Source: Physcocola sp002396385 (GTDB taxonomy: Bacteria > Bacteroidota > Bacteroidia > Bacteroidales > Paludibacteraceae). Taken from it: a DNA stretch of 56,505 nucleotides. Shown one piece after another: positions 8,098-17,920 of the stretch. Numbering within the stretch: position 1 is the stretch's first letter; each line of letters begins with the position of its first letter. The stretch spans positions 1 through 56,505 of the forward strand of contig CAMNDM010000023.1 of assembly GCA_946535435.1 (NCBI GenBank), written 5' to 3'. Both the position numbers and the translations under genes were made by a program. A model generated the notes under the pieces. It searched no databases. It had not been told where the DNA came from and saw nothing but the letters and a program-made list of their open reading frames with translations.

Positions 8098-9296
8098 TTT
8101 TCACACCCAAGCAATATCTGTGGCACGGATTCGGCACCCTGTTGCTGAGCCTGCTTTGCAGCGTTTTTTTTAACGCCATCTGCAGCAGCGAGTTCATCAG
8201 CCCCATCAATAAGGCGCTCGACAGCTTCAACCTTTACGACCTCTGCAACCACTACCTCAGCCACAGTAGCGACAACGCAGCCGAGCAAGAACTGGAGGTA
8301 AACGACGACATACTGCTGTTCAGTATAGCCGGTTGCAACTCAAGGGCAGAAATTGCCGGCAAACTGCAACAGATAACCGACCTGAAACCCCGTGTAGTAG
8401 GAATGGATGTCATTTTCGGTGAGAACTCGACTACCGGCAAAGAGGTAGACGACAGCCTGCTGCATGTGGTAGCACGCTGTCCGCAACTGGTTACCGCCAA
8501 ACGCATTACACAACACGGCGAAGAAGTGGCAGTCGAACACTCGTTCTACACCAAACTGGGGAACGTCGACGAGGCCTGCATCAACATAGAAGACGGCATA
8601 GTCCGCAATTTCGTGCGCGAACTGGATGTCAACAACGTGAAAAGCCAGAGTTTCGTCGACCGTATTGTCGAACGCGCTTATCCCGACGTGTTCGCCAAAC
8701 TGGAAGAACGCGGACAAAACGAAGAACGCATCAACTACACTCCCGTCGAATTCCTGCAACTGGGAATGCAAGACGAGCTCTTTCCCGAAGATGTGGAGGG
8801 CAAAGTGGTTTTGATAGGTGACTTTGAAGACCTGCGCGACTTCCACAACATACCAACGTCGATAGGCGGCGCATCGCGCATACCAGGTACAAAGATACAC
8901 GCCTATGCCATCACCACACTGACTAAGGGACGTATGATAGACAAAATGGGTACAACAGGCGGTTGGATACTGGGACTGATTATCTCGTACATCTTCTCGA
9001 TAGTGGCCTGCGTCTGCTTCGTCGAATGCGACAAGCTGAGCGGATTTCTGACCAACCTGGTGATGATACTTACCATTTTCGTCATCTCGTCGGTTTACGG
9101 ACTGGTTATGATCGAGCTCCAATACGAGCCCGACATCACCATCGCCCTGTTAGGGGTCGGTTTGGCCGGATTCACAGCAGAAATCTGGTTCTGGCTCTGC
9201 ACCACCAAGCCCTACCAGTGGATACAGCAAAAAACGCACCTGCCCGACGGTGGCGTGCGCGTTTATGTCGACAGCAACGGACAACGCAACGGGTAA
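8094..9296 (+). CDS. CHASE2-domain membrane protein
   Basis: This 400-residue membrane protein has one N-terminal transmembrane helix (about 10-28), a large extracytoplasmic region (about 30-280), and three closely spaced helices (about 287-309, 318-345, 350-370), then a short polar tail. The extracytoplasmic part carries hallmarks of CHASE2 sensor domains: DDILLFSIAG, then LKPRVVGMDVIFGE, and VVLIGDF followed by PGTKIHAYAITTL. CHASE2 domains normally feed a kinase or cyclase; here no output domain follows, so it may act through partners. It overlaps the glycosyltransferase gene by 4 bases, which links the two functionally. Cognate signal unknown. Confidence 0.75.
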   Translation: MIFTPKQYLWHGFGTLLLSLLCSVFFNAICSSEFISPINKALDSFNLYDLCNHYLSHSSDNAAEQELEVNDDILLFSIAGCNSRAEIAGKLQQITDLKPRVVGMDVIFGENSTTGKEVDDSLLHVVARCPQLVTAKRITQHGEEVAVEHSFYTKLGNVDEACINIEDGIVRNFVRELDVNNVKSQSFVDRIVERAYPDVFAKLEERGQNEERINYTPVEFLQLGMQDELFPEDVEGKVVLIGDFEDLRDFHNIPTSIGGASRIPGTKIHAYAITTLTKGRMIDKMGTTGGWILGLIISYIFSIVACVCFVECDKLSGFLTNLVMILTIFVISSVYGLVMIELQYEPDITIALLGVGLAGFTAEIWFWLCTTKPYQWIQQKTHLPDGGVRVYVDSNGQRNG

Positions 9297-9306
9297 TTGG
9301 CATTAT

Positions 9307-9339
9307 TTTTGATTAATACCCCAATATACCGTAATTTTG
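9307..9339 (+). promoter_or_regulatory. Promoter of the caspase-trkA-trkH operon
   Basis: TTTTG (9307-9311), a 20-base spacer and TAATTTTG (9332-9339) match the Bacteroidota promoter consensus well. The ATG of the caspase-fold gene lies 26 bases further on. Confidence 0.65.
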
Positions 9340-9365
9340 TAGAATAAGATTAAATTGCCAAGCAT

Positions 9366-11330
9366 ATGAAACGACTATTTACAACCTGGTTACTGGTACT
9401 GTGTGCGACCCTGTTGTGGGCCCAGCCAAGAGCATTCCAAGGCGGGAACGGGAAATGGGGTTTCCGCGACAAGAACGGCAACTGGGCCATCCAACCAAAA
9501 TACGACGATGTTGACAAACTATACGCCTTTACCAACAACCGCAACCATGCGGTGGTAAAAGTAGGCAACCTGTGGGGCTGCATCAACGAACAAGGACAAT
9601 TCATCACCCAACCCGTGATGCGTACCAACAAAATGGCGTCGGACGCCGGACTGGCCATCCAGAAAAAGAGCACTACCGAAGGTCTCTACGACGGGTTCGA
9701 CCTACAAAAACGCCTTTGGGGCTTTACCAATCCGAGCGGCCAGTTCCTCATACCGCCCACATTCGACGAAATTGACAACGCAACCAGCTTCCGTACCGGA
9801 AAGAACTACGCTGTTGTAAAAAAGAGCGGATTTTGGGGAGCCATCGACAGCAAAGGCTTTATGATTGTCAAGCCCTATATGCTGAACAAAGAGGACGCAC
9901 GCAAAGCAGCGGCCGAAGCAGAACAATTTGCCGAACCCGGCCGGAACATCTATACCGCCTACGACCCCGAACTGAAAAAATTCGGTTTTGCCAACTACAA
10001 GGGCAACTGGGTAATCACCCCCCGCTTCACCTCGGTCGACATGGGCTACACTTTCACCGACAACCGTCCGTTTGCTGTTGTGAAGTACAACAACGGCTGG
10101 GGCAGCGTGAACGCCAAAGGTGTATTTGTGGTGAAGCCAACCTACCAGAAGGCCGAGCAAGCCCGCAGCGCAGCCTACAAAGTACCGGGAATCAACAAGA
10201 ATTTTCCAGCCAGCGAACTGGCCAACAACGACGACAACAAGCATAAGAACTCGCTGAAAAAGGGAGCCACCATCCGTATTACCGACGGAGGCTCGTCTAA
10301 CACTGGTGCGGGCGTGAAGGCTCCAACCATCGCCATTCTTTCTCCGAAAGACGGCGAAGGCTACACACAGCCTAACGTCAACATCACCTACGAGGCAAAG
10401 ACCTTCGATGGCTCGACACCGAAAATTCTGGCTTACGTCAACGGTGAGCTGATCAGCACCAAAGGCGTACAGCGCACGGGCAAACAGATTACCGTTACCC
10501 TGCCCCGCAGTTCGCAGGGTGTAAGCCGCATACAGCTGATAGCCAAAGACGGCAAGGGCCAGAACAGCGACCCTGCCTCTATCGCCCTCCGCTATGTGGG
10601 CAGCGAGAGCAAACCACAACTGCACCTGCTGGCCGTTGGTGTCAGCGACTACAACCAGGCCGACCTGAAACTACAGAACGCAGCCAAAGACGCACAAGAC
10701 TTCGTTAACACCATAAAGGGGCTTAACCTCAAGCAATACGACCGTCTGGCAACTACTACCCTCATAACCAACGCACAGGCGACCGACCGTAACATCAAGA
10801 GCAACCTCAGCCAGTTGGTGAACAAGGTGAACCAGGGCGACGTAATCATGCTCTTCTTCTCGGGACACGGAGCAAAAGAGGGCGACGACACCTACTTCCT
10901 CTCGGTCAATACCGACAGTAACGACCTTTTCTCGACAGCGGTCAACTTCGACGACATTAAGCGCGCGACCCGTCGCCTGAAAGACAAGAAATGCCGCATC
11001 CTGGTATTTATGGACGCCTGCCACAGCGGTGCCCTGTACGGACAGAAGTCAATAGCCGAAAACTACGCGTTGAGCGAGCCCGGCATTATCGGTTTCTACA
11101 GCAGTACCGAAAGCCAGAAGAGTAACGAGAGCGAGAAATGGGAGAACGGTATTTTCACCAAAGCGCTGCTCGAAGGCTTGAAAGGGAAAGCGGCCGACGA
11201 AAGCGGAGCCATCACACTCGACAACCTGGAACGCTATATACGCGACACTGTTCGAAAAGCGACTAACGGCACGCAGATGCCGATCTTTGAGAACAAGCAG
11301 GGAAACTTTGTCTTGTTCAACATTAAATAA
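9366..11330 (+). CDS. Exported WG-repeat and caspase-fold (C14) protease
   Basis: This 654-residue protein has a signal peptide (MKRLFTTWLLVLCATLLWAQ), so it acts outside the cytoplasm. Residues about 25-275 contain six WG-type repeats (GKWGFRDKNG, NLWGCINEQG, RLWGFTNPSG, GFWGAIDSKG, KKFGFANYKG, NGWGSVNAKG). An Ig-like stretch follows (about 318-410), then a caspase-like p20 domain (about 418-654) with the catalytic dyad His501 in FFSGHG and Cys552 in DACHSG. The final 100 residues include IGFYSSTESQKSNE and GIFTKALLEGL, typical of bacterial C14 proteins. Substrate unknown. trkA begins 10 bases after its stop and trkH follows, making an unexpected operon of protease and potassium uptake. Confidence 0.88.
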   Translation: MKRLFTTWLLVLCATLLWAQPRAFQGGNGKWGFRDKNGNWAIQPKYDDVDKLYAFTNNRNHAVVKVGNLWGCINEQGQFITQPVMRTNKMASDAGLAIQKKSTTEGLYDGFDLQKRLWGFTNPSGQFLIPPTFDEIDNATSFRTGKNYAVVKKSGFWGAIDSKGFMIVKPYMLNKEDARKAAAEAEQFAEPGRNIYTAYDPELKKFGFANYKGNWVITPRFTSVDMGYTFTDNRPFAVVKYNNGWGSVNAKGVFVVKPTYQKAEQARSAAYKVPGINKNFPASELANNDDNKHKNSLKKGATIRITDGGSSNTGAGVKAPTIAILSPKDGEGYTQPNVNITYEAKTFDGSTPKILAYVNGELISTKGVQRTGKQITVTLPRSSQGVSRIQLIAKDGKGQNSDPASIALRYVGSESKPQLHLLAVGVSDYNQADLKLQNAAKDAQDFVNTIKGLNLKQYDRLATTTLITNAQATDRNIKSNLSQLVNKVNQGDVIMLFFSGHGAKEGDDTYFLSVNTDSNDLFSTAVNFDDIKRATRRLKDKKCRILVFMDACHSGALYGQKSIAENYALSEPGIIGFYSSTESQKSNESEKWENGIFTKALLEGLKGKAADESGAITLDNLERYIRDTVRKATNGTQMPIFENKQGNFVLFNIK

Positions 11331-11340
11331 GCAGTATAGA

Positions 11341-12687
11341 ATGAGGATAATTATAGCAGGCGCAGGAGAAGTTGGCACCCACCTTGCCGAAATGTTGGCA
11401 AAACTCGACCATTCGATTGTCGTGATTGACGAAGACGGCGACCACCTTCACAAGATGGAAACCGACAACGACCTGCTGACTATAGAAGGTTCCCCCACAT
11501 CTATCAAAAACCTGAAAGATGCCGGAGCCGAAGAAGCCGACCTCTTTATTGCCGTAACGCCACACGAGAGCCAGAACATTACAGCCTGCCTGCTGGCCTC
11601 GAACCTTGGAGCCAAGAAAAGGGTGGCACGTGTCGACAACGGCGAATACCTGGAAGAAAACTGTAGGAAGTTCTTCTCGAAGATGGGTATCGACGCCTTT
11701 ATCTACCCCGAAAAGCTGGCCGCCGAAGAGATCCTCACCTCCCTTAAGAGAAGCTGGGTACGCCAATGGCTGGAGTTTGGCGATGGTGCCCTTATCCTTA
11801 TCGGCATGAAGGTGCGCATCGGTGCCCCCATCTTGAACAAGCGCCTGCAAGACCTGACCGACAGCGACCACTACCGAATTGTGGCCATACGCCGTGTGGC
11901 GCAAACCATCATACCCCGCGGTTCCGACCAAGTGCAGGAAGGTGACATCGTCTACTTCATCACCACCAGCGACTATGTGGAACAAGTGCGCGAAGTGGCG
12001 GGCAAGGAAGACATCAAGGTGCGCGACCTCATTATTATGGGAGCCAGCAAAATAACGGAACAGACCTGCAACATGCTGCCCAGCAACGTTTCGGCAAAGA
12101 TTCTGGAAAAAGACAAAGTGCTGGCCGACAGGCTGTGCCGCATGACCAACCGCATGATTGTGAACAGCGACGCCTCGGACCCCAACATGCTGGTTGAAGA
12201 GGACATTGAAGATATGGATGCCTTTGTAGCCCTTTCGTCGAAAACGGAAAGCAACATTCTGGCATGCCTCGAGGCCAAACGCCACGGTATAAAGAAAACC
12301 ATTGCCGAAGTGGAAAACATGTCGTACATACCACTGGCCGAGCAACTCGACATTGGCTACATCGTCAACAAGAAACTGATTGCCGCCAGCTACATATACC
12401 AATACACCCTCGACAACAACGTGAGTGTAAACCGTGTGAAATGCCTGACACACGTTGACGTGGAAGTACTGGAACTGATAGCCAAACCCGACACAAAAGT
12501 CACCTCGGCCCCAATCAGCAGACTGCAACTGCCGCGCGACATTTTCATAGGCGGCGTTATCAAACCCGACGGCAAAGGCTTCATTGCCAACGGTAACACA
12601 CTAATAGAACCCAACGACCGTGTAGTGGTATTCTGCAGGTCGGCAAGTATAAAGGAAATATCGACCCATTTCCGACAACAAAGTTAA
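11341..12687 (+). CDS. trkA: Trk potassium uptake regulator TrkA
   Basis: TrkA, 448 residues, is the peripheral cytoplasmic, NAD(H)-binding regulatory subunit of the Trk K+ uptake system. It has the tandem arrangement expected: a first Rossmann domain with IIIAGAGEVGTHLAEML (GAGEVG at 7-12) and acidic VIDEDGD, a TrkA-C domain, a second Rossmann domain starting near IIMGASKITEQT (about 222), and a second TrkA-C domain ending in NDRVVVFC. I chose the ATG at 11341 because the longer frame from 11287 would overlap the caspase gene and its extra 18 residues look non-coding. trkH follows after 17 bases. Confidence 0.93.
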   Translation: MRIIIAGAGEVGTHLAEMLAKLDHSIVVIDEDGDHLHKMETDNDLLTIEGSPTSIKNLKDAGAEEADLFIAVTPHESQNITACLLASNLGAKKRVARVDNGEYLEENCRKFFSKMGIDAFIYPEKLAAEEILTSLKRSWVRQWLEFGDGALILIGMKVRIGAPILNKRLQDLTDSDHYRIVAIRRVAQTIIPRGSDQVQEGDIVYFITTSDYVEQVREVAGKEDIKVRDLIIMGASKITEQTCNMLPSNVSAKILEKDKVLADRLCRMTNRMIVNSDASDPNMLVEEDIEDMDAFVALSSKTESNILACLEAKRHGIKKTIAEVENMSYIPLAEQLDIGYIVNKKLIAASYIYQYTLDNNVSVNRVKCLTHVDVEVLELIAKPDTKVTSAPISRLQLPRDIFIGGVIKPDGKGFIANGNTLIEPNDRVVVFCRSASIKEISTHFRQQS

Positions 12688-12704
12688 TTGGGAACGACAA
12701 ACAA

Positions 12705-14159
12705 ATGGAACGGAAAAGACCCCTACTCAACATAAGGCTGTTAAGTTACGCATTCGGTTCGCTGCTGCTATTGGAGGCGGCATGCATGCTGATACCATTG
12801 TTTGTGGCCATAGGCTATGGCGAGAAACAGGTTATTGACTGGATTGACAGTATAGTGATTACAGCAGGAGTAGGCTTGCTTTTCGCCCTTCCGTTCCGCA
12901 AACAGCATGGAGAGTGGGGCAAGCGCGAAGGCTACCTTATAGTGGCATCGATATGGGTGTGGTTCTCGTTCTTCTCAGCCATAGCATTTATGCTGAGCGG
13001 TGCAGCCAACAACTTCACCGACGCTTTTTTCGAGTCGATGTCGGGTTTCACGACCACCGGAGCGAGCGTTATGCGCGATGTTGAATCGCTCCCCCACAGT
13101 GTGAACGTCTGGCGGTGCTTCACACAATGGCTGGGCGGCATGGGAATCATCGTACTCTCGTTAGTATTGGGATTTGGCGGCATGTTCATCTATGTTGCCG
13201 AGGCAACAGGTCCGGTTAAAACAAAGATGAGTCCGCGCGTCCGCCAAACAGCGGCAATGCTATGGGGTCACTACATAGTGGTATCGGCAGTCACCTTCGT
13301 CTTCTTCTTTTTAGGAGGGATGGACACCTTCGACAATTTCTGCCACATGTTTACGACAGTCAGCACTGGCGGATTCTCCACCAAGAACAACAGTCTGTCT
13401 TACTGGAGTTCGCCTTTCATCCATTGGGCAGCCGTAGGCGGCATGTTTGTCAGCTCCTGCAACTTTGCGGTATCGCTTTTTTTCAAACCCGGCAAGTTCC
13501 ACCAGGCCTTGCGCGACGAGGAGTTCCGGAACATGTCAATCATCTTTTTCGCATTGGCACTAACCTGCTCGGTCACCAACCTCATAAACAACCCGTGCCC
13601 GACCATAGAGGAAACCATACGTAAGTCCACCTTCATGAGCATGTCGTGCATCACCGGGACAGGACATTCCATCGACAACTTTATGAACTGGACACCGGCC
13701 CTGTGGATTCTTTTGTTGGTAGCCATGTGCATAGGCGGCAGTTCGGGTTCTACAACCGGCGGCATCAAGATAGTCCGCATCTTACTGATAGTAAAGAACA
13801 GCTATCTTGAATTCAAACGGTTGCTGCATCCACGCGCTATTATTCCACTAAAACTGAACAACAAGGTGATAACCACCGACACCATAAACAGCGTGGTCGC
13901 CTTCATCTTCCTGTTTATGAGTATTGCCGTACTTGCCACCATTCTACTAATGTTTATAGGTGTGAGACCCATCGATGCGGTCGGCGTTTCGATATCGGGC
14001 ATAGCCAATATCGGTTTAGGCTTTGGCAGCTACGACACCGGCAACTTCTACGACCTGCCGATAGTGGCTAAATGGATATTCAGCTTCCTGATGCTTTTAG
14101 GCCGCTTGGAATTGTTTACTGTTTTATTCCTGTTCACACCAACGTTCTGGAAAAGGTAA
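12705..14159 (+). CDS. trkH: Trk potassium channel subunit TrkH
   Basis: TrkH, 484 residues, is the membrane-embedded K+ translocating subunit that works with TrkA. It is strongly hydrophobic throughout with about ten membrane segments. The selectivity-filter loops expected of four repeated M1-P-M2 units are seen, for example SGFTTTGASVM near residue 111-121, STGGFSTKNNS near 222, ITGTGHS near 315 and ANIGLGFGSYD near 432. GGSSGSTTGGIKI, typical of TrkH, is at about 346-358. It is the last gene of caspase-trkA-trkH. No strong terminator follows. Confidence 0.95.
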   Translation: MERKRPLLNIRLLSYAFGSLLLLEAACMLIPLFVAIGYGEKQVIDWIDSIVITAGVGLLFALPFRKQHGEWGKREGYLIVASIWVWFSFFSAIAFMLSGAANNFTDAFFESMSGFTTTGASVMRDVESLPHSVNVWRCFTQWLGGMGIIVLSLVLGFGGMFIYVAEATGPVKTKMSPRVRQTAAMLWGHYIVVSAVTFVFFFLGGMDTFDNFCHMFTTVSTGGFSTKNNSLSYWSSPFIHWAAVGGMFVSSCNFAVSLFFKPGKFHQALRDEEFRNMSIIFFALALTCSVTNLINNPCPTIEETIRKSTFMSMSCITGTGHSIDNFMNWTPALWILLLVAMCIGGSSGSTTGGIKIVRILLIVKNSYLEFKRLLHPRAIIPLKLNNKVITTDTINSVVAFIFLFMSIAVLATILLMFIGVRPIDAVGVSISGIANIGLGFGSYDTGNFYDLPIVAKWIFSFLMLLGRLELFTVLFLFTPTFWKR

Positions 14160-14283
14160 TTTACCGGTAAACTAACAATTATAGACCGTATTCGTCTGAC
14201 TATAAAGAATAATTGTTAATTTTATACACTGATTATGTTGTATCCAGCCTGTTTTACAGACTGAAAGTGTTTGAATTAGCAAT

Positions 14284-17200
14284 ATGAGGAGACATCTACT
14301 TACTATAGTCGGAGCCCTGCTCTCAGCAACCACCCCACTATGGGCCGACATTGACGTAACCAATTTGTTCTTAGAGAACGCAGGGTTCGACAATGCCGAC
14401 TACTTCAACTATACAAAAAACGACTACGGAAACGTCAGCCAGGAAATACTTCCCATTTATGGCTGGACGACCGACATTGGCGTCGATTACACAGTGACAG
14501 GCGTTTATGAACTAGGCACCCCAAAAACCTTTAACACAAACGGTAAGGTGCCGGCGACGGGTTACAACGGCTCGACGGGCGGATGCCTTGCCTTAAGTAC
14601 CGGTTGGGACCAGCCGCTGAAATACTTCCAAGACGTTCAACTACCAGCTGGCACCTACAAACTGCAGGCGGCATTCTACAACGGCAGCAACTCGGCCAAT
14701 GGCGGCAGTCTTTTAGGTTGGATTCCAACTGGCGGACAAGCTGCCATGTCGTCGACCGGCTCTTTCCCCCTTAACAGCTGGACTGCCGATGAGGTGACAT
14801 TCTCCCTGCAATCAGAAACCGACGGACACATACAAATCGGATTTCTGGGTGCATCGGGCGGATCGGCCAACTCGGCAAAAGTAGTGGTCGACTATGTAAA
14901 ACTGGTGCTTACAGGCGACAACGACAAACTCACCAACAACCAGCGCTCTGTTTTACAACAAACCGCCAACCAAGCCAACAAACTATATGCCGATGGCAGC
15001 GGTAACGAATCGGAGGCGCTTAAAAAGGCCATAAACACCGCACAAAACGCCATTGATAACCCTACGGCAACATTTTCCGAACTCTACACGCTGAACAACA
15101 GCCTTAAACAACAGATAACTCTGTATAACTGGGCGAACACCCCTGCCTCCAACCCCGCTAACATGACGGGCTATATTACCAATCCAAGTTTTGAAGATGG
15201 CCTGAAAGGCTGGTCGGCCAGCGGATTGAAGAGCCAGACCAACACGTCGTTCAGCCAGAAGAAAGGTAACACCTATGTAGAACAGTGGGTTTCTAACGGG
15301 AACCAGGTGGGAACGTTCAGCCTACTGCAAACCCTCAGCCCCGAATTACCTAAGGGCATATACCGACTGAGTGTGGCGGCACAAAACACCCAAAACGGGA
15401 AAACAGGACAGACGGGTGTATGGATAGTGGCCGGCGGAGACAGCATAGCCGTTTCGGAAGCTAAAACCTACACGCTGCAGTTCGTGCATATGGAAGACCA
15501 GCTCACCATTGGAATTGTGGGTTACGACGCATCGGGCAACTGGGTCGCACTCGACAATTTCGCACTTACATACTGGTCGGCAACCACCAGCGACTATGCC
15601 AACGAACTAACAGACCGCATAGCTACCGCCAACCAGTTGTTGGAGGGACGTATTAACAAAGACGACCGCAACAGCCTGCAAACAGCGGTGAAGGCTGCAG
15701 AAGACTGGCTTGAGGGGACCGACCCGGCTGCACTTCCAATAATAGCCGGGACCCTGAGGAAATCGATCCAGAAAGCCGCTTTGTCGGCCTCGAAATACGA
15801 CCAACTTGCCACTGAAATTGAAAAAACAGAAAAACTGAAAGGCAACTTTCCGAAAGGCAACGAGCAGTTCGAGGCCGCCCTCTACAACGCCAAAGCAGAC
15901 TTGGACGACGACAACCTTGCCCCCGCCGACATCGACAAGTCGGTTTCGGCCCTGCAGGCAGCCGTACTCGCTTTAAAGATAGCCAATGCCACCGGCCCGG
16001 CTCCTTCCGTCGGCACAGACGCACGTGTCCTACGTGGTGCCACAATGGCCTTCGGACGCGCCTCGTTTGGCGGAAACAACCTTATGGAGAAAGGGTTCTG
16101 CTGGGCCACCCACTACAACCCCACGGTAACCGACCAGCGTAGTACCCTGTCGTACAGTAACAATGGAGATATATACGTGATAGAAGGACTGCAACCGTCT
16201 ACTTTTTACTACGTCCGCCCTTACGCCATCAGCAACAACTATGCGGTGGGCTATGGCAACTGTGTGAAAATATGCACACTGCCAATGGGAGTCATTACCT
16301 GGAAATACAACAATGGTGGATCGGATGAGGAAAACGACCGCATAAACGCAGCCGTTGCCGATGCGGTCGACATATGGAACAACCTTACCAGCATAAAGGG
16401 TATGCAACTTTCTGTCTCGTACGGAGCCAACACTCCTACAGCCGACTGCAGCTACGGTGGTTCGATGCGTGTAGGGCCTAACAGCAGCTACCAACGCACA
16501 GGAACCATACAACACGAAATGGCACACGCCGTTGGTGTAGGTACCACAGACCACTGGTACAACTCGAGCACCTACCGCCAAAGCACCTCAACCGGCATTT
16601 GGCTGGGTGAGCGCACCGACCAAGTACTCTGCTTTTTGGAAAACAACGAGAATGCGCACCTGAAGGGCGACGACACACACTTCTGGCCCTATGGTGTGAA
16701 CGGGGCGCACGAAGACGATGGCACACGCATCCTCTACTATGCCAATGCCCTAATTGTGCAAGCTTTGGGCGAAGACTTTCTGCCTCCGGTATATGGATCT
16801 TTCGCCACACCTGCCTACACCTATACCCAAGAAGACGACAACACCTACTACCTTGTTCCGGAAGGCGGTTCGCTAGGCAGCCAGACACCAATGCTGGCAG
16901 ACGACGGGAACGGGAATGTGGTGGTTAAAAACAACGGGCTGGCCTCCGCTTTGAACGACCCGTCGTTTACCTGGAAGATGCACTTCAACCCCCAAACCCA
17001 ACTCTACGAACTGGTAAATAACGCAACCGGCAAGTCGTTGGCGAACAACGGTTCACAGGCCACCCTTAGTTCAAGCGAAAACTTTGGCATACAGTTGCTG
17101 GGATCGCGAGAAAAAACAACATTCGGTAAATTTAACCTGAAGTCGTACTGGTTGGTTTTCAACAACGGCACCAACCAACCTCTGACTCTGGTCAACAGTA

Positions 17201-17535
17201 ATGGTGGCAATACCACGGCAACAAGATTCGACCACCAGAACTCTGCCACCAAGCAACGGTGGATTATTCTTACAAGGCACGAACTGATGGATCTGGCTGG
17301 AATTGACTACACCGGAGAACAAGTTCTTGAAGGACACCAACCGGCACTGAATGTTTGGGGAGGACCTAACAACATAACAATCGAGACAGGCGATAAAGGT
17401 TGCTGGGTGGCCATCTACGACATAACCGGGCACCAACTAGACATGTTCTACATGCAGGCAGGAATGAAACTGACAAAAATGCTACCTGCAGGTGTCTACA
17501 TCGTAAACGGGGGAAAGGCCATCGTTACGAGATGA
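14284..17535 (+). CDS. Large secreted modular metalloprotease with T9SS-like tail
   Basis: This 1083-residue protein has a signal peptide (MRRHLLTIVGALLSATTPLWA). Two carbohydrate-binding-like beta-sandwich regions (about 20-210 and 290-435) are separated by helical segments resembling FIVAR repeats (about 212-280 and 440-565). A fibronectin-like piece follows (about 575-665), then a zinc protease region whose motif IQHEMAHAVGVGTTDHW gives HEMAH at 744-748, with the downstream Gly and Asp/His matching the extended metzincin-type pattern. Residues about 850-1000 look like a ricin-type lectin (TGKSLANNGSQATL, TKQRWII). The last 65 residues (GCWVAIYDITGHQ...LPAGVYIVNGGKAIV) fit a T9SS type A sorting domain. 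It is a stand-alone gene, probably surface-exposed and acting on host or plant glycoproteins; substrate is unknown. Confidence 0.75.
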   Translation: MRRHLLTIVGALLSATTPLWADIDVTNLFLENAGFDNADYFNYTKNDYGNVSQEILPIYGWTTDIGVDYTVTGVYELGTPKTFNTNGKVPATGYNGSTGGCLALSTGWDQPLKYFQDVQLPAGTYKLQAAFYNGSNSANGGSLLGWIPTGGQAAMSSTGSFPLNSWTADEVTFSLQSETDGHIQIGFLGASGGSANSAKVVVDYVKLVLTGDNDKLTNNQRSVLQQTANQANKLYADGSGNESEALKKAINTAQNAIDNPTATFSELYTLNNSLKQQITLYNWANTPASNPANMTGYITNPSFEDGLKGWSASGLKSQTNTSFSQKKGNTYVEQWVSNGNQVGTFSLLQTLSPELPKGIYRLSVAAQNTQNGKTGQTGVWIVAGGDSIAVSEAKTYTLQFVHMEDQLTIGIVGYDASGNWVALDNFALTYWSATTSDYANELTDRIATANQLLEGRINKDDRNSLQTAVKAAEDWLEGTDPAALPIIAGTLRKSIQKAALSASKYDQLATEIEKTEKLKGNFPKGNEQFEAALYNAKADLDDDNLAPADIDKSVSALQAAVLALKIANATGPAPSVGTDARVLRGATMAFGRASFGGNNLMEKGFCWATHYNPTVTDQRSTLSYSNNGDIYVIEGLQPSTFYYVRPYAISNNYAVGYGNCVKICTLPMGVITWKYNNGGSDEENDRINAAVADAVDIWNNLTSIKGMQLSVSYGANTPTADCSYGGSMRVGPNSSYQRTGTIQHEMAHAVGVGTTDHWYNSSTYRQSTSTGIWLGERTDQVLCFLENNENAHLKGDDTHFWPYGVNGAHEDDGTRILYYANALIVQALGEDFLPPVYGSFATPAYTYTQEDDNTYYLVPEGGSLGSQTPMLADDGNGNVVVKNNGLASALNDPSFTWKMHFNPQTQLYELVNNATGKSLANNGSQATLSSSENFGIQLLGSREKTTFGKFNLKSYWLVFNNGTNQPLTLVNSNGGNTTATRFDHQNSATKQRWIILTRHELMDLAGIDYTGEQVLEGHQPALNVWGGPNNITIETGDKGCWVAIYDITGHQLDMFYMQAGMKLTKMLPAGVYIVNGGKAIVTR

Positions 17536-17818
17536 CAGACCAACGCCTCATTCTCCGCCTACAGAAAAAACGTCTAAGTACAGCAGTGCCGGCACAGCTG
17601 TAAACATACATAAAACTCAGTATAGGCAAATGTTTCAGGCAAGTTCTTCTTTCTTTTTTGGAATAGCGTGAAAGAAAGTCCGCCAAGGAGAAACTACAAC
17701 AAACATTGTGATAAACAGCAAATTAGCATTTATTCAATCCTGAATAAGAGGATGATTTTGATACAAAAGTCACCTATATTGGAAACGAAATTAGGAAATG
17801 CCAACGATAAAACATGCC

Positions 17819-17920
17819 TATATTTGCATTGTCAAAAGCAAACTTAGAAACAACAGAACTACAATTTAAACTAAACCTTGTGTGTGTTGAAAAAGCGGCT
17901 GTAGTAACAGTCGCTTTTTT
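17819..17920 (+). ncRNA. Candidate small RNA between -7 box and terminator
   Basis: TATATTTG at 17819-17826 is a good -7 box, and about 65 bases later a GC-containing hairpin with a T run begins. Together they would define a transcript of roughly 85-90 bases with no plausible coding content. The -33 box is not convincing and I do not recognise the RNA family, so this is only a candidate. Confidence 0.25.
17889..17920 (+). terminator. Hairpin terminator in the long intergenic region
   Basis: AAAAGCGGCTG pairs with CAGTCGCTTTT across a short TAGTAA loop (one G-T wobble) and runs into six T residues. It has no protein gene directly upstream. Confidence 0.6.
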
